A stretch of DNA of 64,000 nucleotides from Perkinsus chesapeaki (Eukaryota; Perkinsozoa; Perkinsida; Perkinsidae): contig JAAPAO010000119.1 of NCBI GenBank assembly GCA_013115145.1, forward strand, positions 1 to 64,000, read 5' to 3'. Under the pieces are notes generated by a model. The model was not told where the DNA came from. It searched no databases and saw nothing but the letters and a program-made list of their open reading frames with translations. Each line of letters begins with the position of its first letter. The first letter of the stretch is position 1. Below, piece by piece: positions 11,701 through 23,700 of this stretch. The position numbers and the translations under genes are program-made.

Positions 11701-14700
11701 TCAGATATAGTTAAGCGATTCTGTACAGGTAAGCTCTAGTAGACTCTAGTGGACTAATTTACTTAGTGGAAATTAGAGCATTTCCCAAATCGGTAACGAA
11801 CTTCACTTTCCCACTAACGATGGTAAACGATGGATAACAATATCCACTCTTTAAATTTCCAAATAATATTCGAGTTTTGGGATCGCTTCTGTACAGTCGT
11901 TGCTTTAATCAGTAGTCCAGAGGTTCGTTAAATGACGACATTCCGGTTTTTTTAACCTGTGAAATGAAGGCGGTGCTTTGGCTTCTTAGACCTGCTTCAC
12001 TGAATAGATTCCTTCACAAAAATATTGTGTTGAGAGAATTCGAAAAAACGTAATAAGTTGACAATTCGGGAGAGTTTCTCGAAGTCTCCGGCAAATTTGG
12101 GCGCTCTCTGGTCTCTGAGGGATTTCACCTTGCCGTTAGGCGCGGTGTCCTTCGGTGCTATTTCCGCGCCAACTCACGAGGCACTCGCGGAGGCGATGAA
12201 CTCTCTTGGCGGTCGATCTAATACCGGAGAAGGTGGCGAGGATGAATCAAGGTAAATCGATAGGGTCGACGCGGTAGTTTCACGCGCCACGAAATTGCTT
12301 GGTTTCCAATCATACAGGGTATCAAGAGGTAACTTGTGTACTTGATGGGTACATTGTCAGAGAACGCTCGCTGTGAATGGTCGGAGCATACATATTTAAG
12401 ATAATGCTATCCTCAACCTCTACAGTTAACCAAATACGCAGTCACGTCATTATTATCATTTTTCCATAGTTGAAGTGCACTTTGGAATTTTCTCGACTCC
12501 TTTTGGTTGGAACGAAAAAGTTTTTGGGAATTTATTGGCACTATGTGATTTCGTAAGTGATGAAGAATGTCCTCTTCGGCAAATTAAAGTTTTGTTGGCA
12601 ATTGTAATATTCTTCTTTTCTACCTTTGCTCGATGATCTCTATTTTTATTCTATCTTTTCTTCACTGTCTTTTCTCTATACCTCTACTTCTCCACTATAC
12701 TCTATATCTCCCCGTTAAGTTACCCAAGAGCTAGTGGTTCTTTACACTAGCTCTTTACATCTTTACTCTGCTCCTTTATTACCAGCCTTCCTCAATCCTT
12801 CGTTTCTCATACGGCAAATCACTCAGGAGCTTCCAAACGCCTTGTTGGTCGCCGAAATTTTCGCCTCCTTTAAGAGAAACTCAATCTCCTTTGTCACTTT
12901 CAGATTTGGTCAAGACAGCGATACACGTTCTCGTATCAAGCAAGTGGCATCTGGTCGTTTCGGTGTAACTGCGGCATACTTGGCCGACGCCGATGAGATT
13001 CAGATCAAGCTCGCTCAGGTGAGTTCCTTTCGAACCATAATTCTCAACCCTGTTAAGGTTTACGGTTCGAAACACTTTTAAGTTAACAGTTGCCCTTGTG
13101 GTACATTTCACAACAATCGATTTCTCTTATCCGAAAGCTATGATCACACTGTTCCCACAGTGATTTGTTAAATACTCTATTTCTATCGACACCACTGTGT
13201 GCTTGTGTCTGCTGCACGCAGACGTCCAGTGTATTATTTATTGTAGGGAGCTAAGCCAGGCGAAGGTGGTGAATTGCCCGGATACAAAGTCGTTGGTGCC
13301 ATTGCTGAGATAAGGAAATCTACTCCCGGCGTTGGTTTAATATCTCCACCGCCTCACCACGATATGTATAGTATAGAAGATGTAGCGCAGTTGATATCGG
13401 ATTTGAAACATGTAGGTGGGGCTTGGAAAAATACCCTACCCGGGGATCGAACCCGGAATCTCCACCTTAGGAGGGTGGCGCCTTATCCATTGGGCCAGCA
13501 GGGCTGATGTGATTCTGTCAGACCAACCCGAGTGCCAGGATATCTCTCAAGCTGGTATCCAAGATTGGTGTGGGCATCATCGCTGCTGGCTTGGTGAAGG
13601 GAGGAGCAGGTCATGTCGTCATTTCCGGAAACAGCGGAGGTGAGTCGTCCGTAAGACCTGTTCTCACAGTACATCCAGGAACCGGTGCGGCGAAGTGGAC
13701 CAGTATCAAGCACGCTGGTGGACCATGGGAGCTAGGGATTGCCGAATCACATCAAGTAAGGACAGTCTTCACTTGAACGTTTTGTTAAACTGTATTATCT
13801 GTACTGGAGGACCGTTAGTTGGCACCAACACAACAAGTTGTATGTTCTTATATTATATCTGAGTTATCACATATTGTTGGATACTCATTTAGCACGGTCC
13901 TGATTAGAGCACAAAAACACATAGGAGTTTGTTTCCCACAAAAATAGTGCAAGCAGCTTTAATGCATAGGTTAAAACTGACCATTTGACTGAGGATCTTT
14001 TGGGGGATAGTGCTCATAATATCCGTTAATCAATCCTGTAACAGTTACGATAATCTAACTCGGAGTTAGATTATCCCTTCTATGTGTAACTCCCTATAGG
14101 TTTTAATCCTCTGTAGCCTAAAGCCTCCTGTAAATTTCCATTGGTAATATCAAGCTTCAATCTTCCCCAGCTGATTCACGTATACATTAATCATATAGCA
14201 CTCTTTGAACGTTATGTTTCTGCTGCTTCACTGTCAGGTGCTGGTATTGAACGGTCTCCGTGATAGAGTGACACTGCAAGCTGATGGGCAAATTAGAACT
14301 GCCCGAGACGTTGTTTATGCTGGATTACTGGGGAGTGATGAGATTGCTATGACCACAGTAAGTGAGGCCGGAGGAAGCCTTTGGAAAAATAATCAATTAA
14401 ATTAGAAAATGTCGGTATGAGCTCAGGTGCCCATGATCGCGCTCGGTTGTGTGATGATGCGGAAATGTCATCTCAATACCTGTCCAGTCGGAATAGCCAC
14501 TCAAGATCCGGAGCTGGTGAAGAAGTTCGCTGGACAGCCGGAGGACTTGGTCAACTTCCTTTGGTTGATGGCGGGTGAAGTCCGCAGGATTATGGCCAAG
14601 CTTGGGATAAAGCGCTTCCAGGTGAGCACCGTGCTTGATGGAAATGAAGATCTGTCAACACAATTGATCTACGAGGAATTTAGAAATGACACATCGAAGT

Positions 14701-17700
14701 TAAGCCACTTCCTCAACGACGCGATCGCTTCTTTACGGGGATTCATCCGCTTCAAAGTGTACGCTCTTCTAAGGTTTAAATTGATCTCAAGTCTAATATA
14801 TACATTACCTTCTGCGGGTGGAACTCCATAGCAGGAATTCCGGCGTGAAAATATTTCCGAGCCGATAAAAGATGGAATTTTCTGGAAGCGTTTGGTGGTC
14901 GACCATGGCTCTTGGAGAATCTCCATTACAATGCACTTTTGATCAGTACAAACGTGGCCTTGTGCTTTATCTTCGTTCACTTTTGCGATGAGCTCTCTAC
15001 CACTCTTTGCTTTCATGGTAGGATTTAATCGGTAGAACAGATTTACTTCGTATGAAGTCTGTTGTCCGCGAGAATATGAAGACTGCTGAGATCGACTTGT
15101 CTGATATGTTGAAGCCTACGTGGGACCCTCGCAGGAGGAACAGCGCTAGGAGGTAGGCCAAATTCTGAATCGATCACGTGATCGATTTCGTCTCCAGGGG
15201 CCTACGCGATGATACTTCGGTGACCGGGTCTACCATGACGGGGCTGTCGGAAGCTGCCTTTGCTGAAGAGCTGGATCAACGTATCCTCGCCAGAGCTCGA
15301 CCCATGATCGAAGGGGATGAAAAGGATCTCACTGTTGAAGTAGGCAAGTGGTGATCGACTTAGCCGTATGTGCTGCCAAGATTATTAACATTTTTAGATT
15401 AAGGACCCAATCTCGATTAATAACAGCGACAGAACCGTTGGGGCACGCGTGTCTTACGAGATCGCCAAGCATCGAGGATCAGTGGGACTGCCGGAAGGTG
15501 AGTAGGTCGACAAAAATCGTAAAATTTAATACAAAGCACTTTAGGTTTGGTAACCATTGATGATTGAAATTTTCCTTCACGCCTCTGCATTGATCCTATT
15601 GCTCATATATAGTGTCCTCTTGTCATGAGGAATTCATGCGTACGGACCTGCGGTGTATGAGATTTCCGAAATCCAAAATGAGAATTCATTATAATCAGAC
15701 GTTGATATACTATATTTTGTACTGACTAATTTTGCACCCATCTCACCAACTGCTATCCGCCTGAACTCACCATATTTCCCTTATGAGGGATTTCGCACTC
15801 GCAACTCGCCAGGATTATTGCCCTTAGGTTCACTCTTCGTGGCGTTCTTCGGTAGCGCTGGCCAGTCTTTTGGCTCGTGGTTGATGAGAGGAGTAACCTT
15901 CTCGTTAGAAGGAGAGGCGAATGATTATGTTGGAAAGGGCCTTTGTGGCGGAGATATTGATATAGTAAGACTTGATCTATATAAATACAGTATGCGCAAT
16001 CTAGAGCCACTTTTCGTGTGCATGACTCAAGTTCTCAACTACCACTTAAATCGAAATGGCTTTTGGTATGGGAACTCTCCTAGCGTCGTTGAAATTAACC
16101 ACCGACTAGGTTTTTGGAAATTTCGGTACATATCTAAAACGAGAATAAATAATATATCTCTGACGTATTTATATCAATCATATAGTGTATTATATTTTAT
16201 TAATTATTCGTAAATATAAAGTATAAGTATTAATTTTTTATAATATGGGTAACAGTGAAGTGTTTAAATACCCCTTTTTACATTCCCCCAATCGTCCGTT
16301 ATTTCCTACCTGTGGGGCGGCCCGAGCTGCAAAATAGGCTCGGCCTTGTGAAATTTTTCTTGCTGTCGAAAGCTGGCGAGTTGCAGGCATTTGAAACCAT
16401 AAGCAACATAAGTTATTAAGTACCAGGACTAACCAGAGCGTTATTCGGTCGCTGAAAACACGCGTAAGTTCGAATCGAACGCGCGACCTTTTCAAGTCTG
16501 GACGTGCGCTCTACCATTGAGCTATTGCGCCCTTCCAGCGTCCTCCGAAACCCTGCGCTCCTGAGTTCCGCCCGGAGGATAACGTCATTATTGGGAATGC
16601 ATGCCTCTATGGTGCAACCGGCGGCCGTCTTTTTGTGAACGGGCAGGCTGGTGACAGGTAAGGTCGCCATGTGTTCGAAATTTCAACTTTCATGTTTAGA
16701 TTTGCCGTCCGTAATAGCGGTGGAGTTGCTGTCGTTGAAGGATGTGGTGATCACGGCTGTGAATATATGACTCGAGGAGTTGTCGTCGTCTTGGGGACAA
16801 CTGGACGCAACTTTGCAGCGGGTAAGGAGGAGGAGAAGGCTTGTTATTATGTTATCAAATTTCAGGTATGTCTGGCGGCCTGGCATACGTACTAGATCTC
16901 GATCGAACATGTTGTAACAAGCAAACAGTGTATCTCGACCCACTTGGCGGTGATGCCCGCGAAGATAAGTAAGTATTGCTTGCCGAGTTTGCCATGGTCA
17001 ATTCCGTGAAAGTTTTGTCGGCAGATTTAACCATGAGAAAATAGTATGCTTGTATATTTAGTATATTTGTAATGTATAATATTTATAAACCCCTCCACAA
17101 AATTATATCACCTACGGTTTTCCAGCGTTAGCTCATCTAATACAAAAAGTTTAACGTTCATTTTGTGTCAGTTGCTCCTACGGGGTGTATGAAGCACGAT
17201 AGTCAAGACTGTGATGTCATTTTCGCTCGCCCAGTGAAATTTTATGAAACTGCCAAAAATCGCGCTTCCACAAATTTATTATGTTTTTTAAGATCAACTA
17301 CATTTACTATTAATAATCTTTCTTGATAACAACTTTTGACTGTTGGTAATACTAACTTAGTATCATCTAATCTTCCCAACTCCAAACCATCCATGATACG
17401 ATATTCGTGTCTGGTCAAAACCTACCGGAAATTCGTGGATTCATTTTTAAACACCATTTTAATGTCTCGATACACCTTTCAACATCGGTTTCTTGCCACG
17501 TGCATCAGCAAATCTGCCATTTTTAATAAGTCCTTGTTCATTCAAAACCCGAAACCCTACACTTCAAAACGCTTAATTCCAGTGTATCTCATAATTCAGG
17601 ATCGCACTGAAGGCCCTCCTTGCTGAGCATTTGAAAAGAACTGGTTCCCCTAAGGCGGCGGAGCTTCTTTCTGACTGGGCGAACTCAATTAATAGATTCA

Positions 17701-20700
17701 CTAAAGTAAGCGAAGAGGGCATTCGGCAACAGAGGAGGAGAAGCGAATTTTTCACGATTTGTGAGCCATTCGACGGAATGGAGAAGCTGGCCGTGGATGC
17801 GGCATCCTCTTCTACAGTTGTGATCCTCGTTAATCGTCGAAAAGTTCAAATCTGGTGAAAGTGACTACTTCCTTGCCGAGATTTCTTTATTTTAGGCGAT
17901 CAGTTTGTGCATATTACGATTGGCGATATTATGATATATTTAAATCGTTACTCAGGTATTTCCCCACGAATATAAACGTGTGATGAAGGAGGCAATCGTT
18001 GAACATGTTAAAACTGGCAGTACAGTGGCGGCCAGCATTCTCAACGACTTTGAGAATATGCGCCGTTCGTGCGTCACCACAAAGACTTCGGCCAAAAGCG
18101 TGAGTTTAGTGAAGGACGTTTGCAAAACTGTAAAAGATTTTCATGGGCAATTGAAAGGCGTCCTCTGGCTCCATTATAATGAAATGTGACATGTCTGATG
18201 TCGCTAGGATTGCCTCGCGTGCTTTTTCTTGTTCGCGAGTACAATGAGAAGTGAAATTGAAGCCTTCGATGCGTAACAGCGTTCTAATGAAACTGTCGAG
18301 GTTCAAGTAAGAAATTTAATATCTAAAGAATATCGCGGAAAAACGTAGTTGCTAATTGTTTGTTTTAGACTGGGTATTAGTAGTTGAATGTGATGTATCT
18401 TTTCGTTGTCGTCCAGCCTTTTGAGGGAGAATCTTCACGCACTACGAAGATTTCTTGGCAGATAATAACACGTTATAATTTATGGCGAAGTACCGTGGAC
18501 GGGCGAGAGGACCACACGCTGGAGGCTCTTGGCTTGGGAGATGCTCCGAAGGAGAAAGTTGGAGATCTTATCCAGAGCGTGGCATCTGGACGAGGGATGG
18601 CGAGAGCATTCAGAATGGGGTAAGTGATCATTTTGTGGCGCGCTAGAAATTCTGTCGTCCTATGAGCCTTGTACTTCGGAATGCCTATTTAATTAAACCC
18701 AGTTAGCGGGTGAAAGTATTGTGTAAACGTTTTGCTTCAAGGTGGGTGTCGAGAGGTGCATACTTGGATATATTTTCCGTACATTCGTGTGATATATCTC
18801 TGTTTGAAGGTATCGAATGTGGAGGCAAGGCCACTATAAAGGCTCTAAAGACGTTCTTCATGGTCTGGATCTGGACCACTTCCTGTCGGAAAGATTCCCT
18901 AAGCAATGGAAGAGATTCACGGAAGGTCTAAAAAAGGTAAGATGGCGCGGTTCTGGAGATTCCGCGCTCAAGAGTTCACAAGGGCAGACTTTATGCCATT
19001 ACAATTGCTTCATATTTTAACTCTCGAGAGTCTTGAACTCCGGAGTGCATCGCACATGAATGAATTAAACTACATTTCCCCACACCGCCGCTCATCAAAC
19101 CACTTCCCATGCGCTAACAGGTTCTCACAGTTGTTGGTGAGTAGCTCGCCACAATGAGAAGTTAAACTATCTCCAAAACGCATGTTCCTCGTTTCAGAAC
19201 CCCGGCGCTGGAGATCCTTTGACGCCTGCTGTGAGGCTGATTGCCAAGAACAGACCCGGTGGAGACTCGACTAATCATTCGAGAAGGCCCTCGGGTGAAT
19301 ATGCCGACACACAAGGAAGGCCGCGGTCAAGAGGAAGCTCTTTCGACATCGAAGATATGGCTGTTCGTGGAACAGGTAAGAGTTGAGGAAATGCAAGATT
19401 TGCAAGATTTTGGCTTAGATCCCAGACCTGCCAGTGTGGCATTCCCTGATAAGCGTGCTGGATTCAAGTTGTACTCGAGGAGGAATCCTAACATCTCTCG
19501 CGACCCTAAATCGAGGGTTCTGGATTGGGAGGAGATATACAGCAAGAAGCCTCATCGTTCTAGATTGTAAGTGGACTTGTGAAGCTTCTCATTCGAAGAG
19601 ATTCTTTCTAATATAATATTAAGCGTATTCAGCAATGTCATTGATAGTTACGTATCAAATCACCATATTAGGTTTTTGTATGAACAGTACTGTAGTACAG
19701 CTTATTTGGTATTGTCCGCACTTCAGTACAACTTAACATCGGCTTTTGTACTAATGATTGATTTTCGTGAGGTTCAACGGTATTGCATACCGATTTTGGT
19801 ACGAGAATAACTGTTCCAAGATGAAATGGGTGTTGGCATACTTATCCCCACGTCGTAGTTGCGAAAGCAAATACACTCTTCACAACTAGAGGGGTAGAAG
19901 CGGGCTGAATATTTCTCGGCAAAATTAAACTTACATTGATGTTTCGTTGCTGCCCACCACCGTGGCCCTCGTATCAGATACGACCAGCTTTTAACAACCC
20001 AAGCATCAAGGTGTATGGACTGCGGCACACCCAGCTGTCATTATCCTAACACGGGGGGCGGCGGTTGCCCACTGGGAAATAGAATACCAACTTTTAATCA
20101 GCTCGTATACGAGGGACAGTGGAAGCTGGCTTTGGATCGACTGTTGGATACTAATAACTTTCCGGTGAGGATCGGTTTCGCAAGAGTTGTATATTTCTTG
20201 CAAAAATAGTATTGATAGTGATAAACACTGATCTATAAGAGGCTCGTATACCAGTTGTATAAAACTAGATTTCAGGAAATTGGCTTTAAGAACAAGCAGG
20301 ATTCAAACTTTATGATAATGTTAATTATATCAAAACGAGCAGCGATCATCGATATTATCTGCAATCGAGCGAATTTTATGAATGCTAATAGTAAACTCAG
20401 TAGGCTTATTATCGGTATTGTATCCTTTATATGATATCACTGGAAACTGGGGTTACTATCCGACACTGATCATCACTGATGATTCATCAGTGATCATCAT
20501 TTCATGCTTCAGGAGTTCACCGGTACCGCGTGCCCTGCTCCATGTGAAGAGGCGTGCGTTCTGGCAATCAACGAGCCGGCTGTGACGATTAAGAGCGTCG
20601 AATTGGCTATAATTGAACATGCGTTTCAAAAGGGATGGATTAAACCAATGCCGCCATTGACAAAGTGATGTCACGCGCCACAAAATTGCTATTCGTGTTT

Positions 20701-23700
20701 TTTCTCAGGACGTATAAAACTGTTGCAATCGTCGGAAGTGGTCCAACTGGGTTGGCTGCTGCGGCGCAGCTCAACAAAGCCGGCCACAGCGTAAGCTGGA
20801 TGCTGGTAGAGTTCTAGATTCTTTTAAATCTTTGCAATCCACCGTGAAATCAAATATCAGCATGGGAAATGCGGCTCTTGTCAGCTATGAATGTGACAAG
20901 GATCAGAAATATTGAGAAGTTCCCGTTATTAGGAAAGATTCATTTCCAGCCGCCCTAGTATCTTCTTATGGAACCAAAAATGAGGGAAAAATTGTGCGCT
21001 GTATGTTAGTAATCGATCAAGTTGATAATCAAGATCCCAAGTGTTCGAACTGAGTAATGCTCATCACGCAATCACTACGGTGTAATGCTTCAACCCATAG
21101 CTTTCTATATTCGTCAGGTTACGGTATTTGAAAGAGCCGACAGAATCGGTGGTCTCCTTGTCTATGGCATTCCCAATATGAAACTTGATAAGATTGATAA
21201 AGTTCAGAGGCGGGTTGATATCCTGCAGCAAGAAGGGATCGAATTCAAGACAGGTCAGTTCTGAGGTCCACGGTCGGTCGTAGGGTCATCGACATACGGC
21301 TTTGATCAAAGGAGACTGTGACAGAAATTCCGATCAGTTCCTGTCGCCCGTGAGAATCATGAGAGGCTCAAGTTCCAGTCATCATAAATACCCGCTTGCA
21401 GAAAACTTACATTCGTAGCCAGTTCGCCTTTATTCGAACATTAGAGATCAACTGAGGAACCTAGCTGTCTGTAGATGTCATAGAAAAATTACTGAGGAAC
21501 AGCTGGTGTTACCAACTTGGTGATCACAGAACAGTCGCAAAGACTAACCTGCTGTATTTATGTCGGCCGGGTGTATTTATTTTGTTTTCGATGCTTTGTA
21601 GATATCGAGATTGGTTCTGAACCGTACACTTTAACCTCGCTAAGAAGTAGCTACGACGCCGTGTTGTTGGCCACCGGTGCTACTCAATCACGAGATGCAC
21701 TCGCAAAGATACCTGGACGAGATCTGAAGGGGATCTATCAGGTAAGAATCTCCGATATTCCTGCTCTCTTATTGAAAATTTCTGATTTCGGGCTTAGTGT
21801 TAATATTGTATCGCCATTGCGGCAATGACATTGCCAATACAGCGTACGAGTAGTTACTGATGTTATCGGTGAAGGAATGAATTGATGAGCAGTGATCGAC
21901 AGTTCACGGTTCTCGTCAGCTGTCTAGAACATACCGACTCTGGATAGTGTGGTTGACAACGGAGCCTCGTTCCTCATCCAAGGGGCTGTTTGAGGGATTA
22001 GCCGTTGCTTCTCGCGGTGTAGATCTTGCTGAAGTTTGCTGAAGATGTTATCTGGGAGTATTGTTTCAGCACAAATTCCTCAACGGGTAACAGATCCTGG
22101 CGGTGTAGCACGCCAGTTGTCCCTTCTACTGTATTTGTAGCCGAATGTTTGTCCTCACGCAATTTGCGTGAGGACATAAACCGTGATACCATGAGTCATG
22201 GTATCGTCGAAACACAAATGAACGCTCTTCATCAGAGTACGTGCTCATGCTTCAAGTAGATCCCCAAGATGATGAGATTTCAACTGTGTATTCGGCTGTG
22301 GACATATCAGAGGAGATGGACGTGAGTATTTATCACATACTCAACTAGCTGAAACTTCGATGGGCAACTCCGATTACCCGAGCTAACGGGAAACTTTCAG
22401 CCTGTCACTACAGCAATTATTGAGCTATTAAGAACACGATTTCTCGAGGTGGCGATGTGAAACCCGCGAGCTGCCGATTTATATCCTGTCAGGAGACTTA
22501 ATGATATTCGATAACTTGAGATTGGTCAGTACTTTCCCACATCCCTGACGGGCTCTGTTCGATCAGTTTGGCATAATGCCTGTAATACAGTCTCTGTGTC
22601 TGAATGGTGTTTAAATGCCAGGACTAATATGTCCGTAAAATTGGACAGGAAAATTGTCTCTTGAGCGAGCCGATGGTACAGTAGTGATTTCCAACTTCAG
22701 GCGATGGATTTCCTGACTCTCTCTCAAAAGAGCTGGCTGGACTCGGAGCTGGATGATGAAAAGTACGCGTGTAATATTTGGGCGCGTGAGATTCTATATT
22801 CAGGTTTATAGACTGCGCTGGACGTAAAGTTATCGTTATTGGTGGTGGTGACACAGCAGTTGATTGCGTGGCCACTGCTATTCGGCTCGGAGCCGAAAGT
22901 GTCCTGCAATTCTCGAGAAGGCCAGTGAGTCTGGGGTCGGCATTGTTGGCTTTAGCCCATTTATTGGAAAAGCGTTCAAGGTGAATTTGCGTCTTCCGCA
23001 AGTAGTTATATCTTGTGAAGTACCTTCTGATGGAACTCGATACGACCTGTAGAACTGTTCCCTAGTGCTGTAGTGCAAGTGCGATGAATTGACATTTTCA
23101 CCGCGCATGTAGAATCTCAGCGTGAAATTGGCAGAGTGAGCAGCTACTAGGTGACTCAGTTAATCTTAACGAGAGCCAGATCTCCCAGTTAGGCCGTCAT
23201 ATTTTTATAGGCGAGGAAAATTTCACCTGAAATTGCATCAAAGAATCCACAAGACTTTTTCATTTAAACGCTTCGGATGTTTTTTCGTAGTAACGCTCAG
23301 CTGTCTGTGTATCATTGTGATTGACTCGTAGGCTGGAACCAAGGCGGTAAGCCGATGGCCTTACTGGGATGAAGATGTCTATCGAGTTGAATACGCACAT
23401 GAAGAGGTGAAAACCGCGGGTTCGAATCCCACAAGGGGCTTCTTATTCAGTCCGACGCTATTCATTCGCGAGACCCTCGGGAGTACGAGGTCCAGTCCAA
23501 AACGTTCGTTGGTGAAGATGGAGTTTTGAAGGGGATCCAGACAGTCCGCGTGTCCTTCGATCCAATATCGAGAACCACTAAACAAGTTGAAAGTGAGCTT
23601 TTGGAATGGGCGCTGTTGTAGCTATCTGGTATAGCCATGGTCTAGCGTGACCGAGAAGAGCGATTGATGAGGGAAGAAGGCAATTAGCTAATTGAAAGCC

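Noticed and set aside
22258-22320. Exon-like segment in GOGAT intron 47 (acidic peptide with good donor gtgagt)
   Set aside because: In the phase set by exon 47 it would begin with a stop or read a different frame, and conserved GOGAT sequence continues directly from exon 47 to exon 48.
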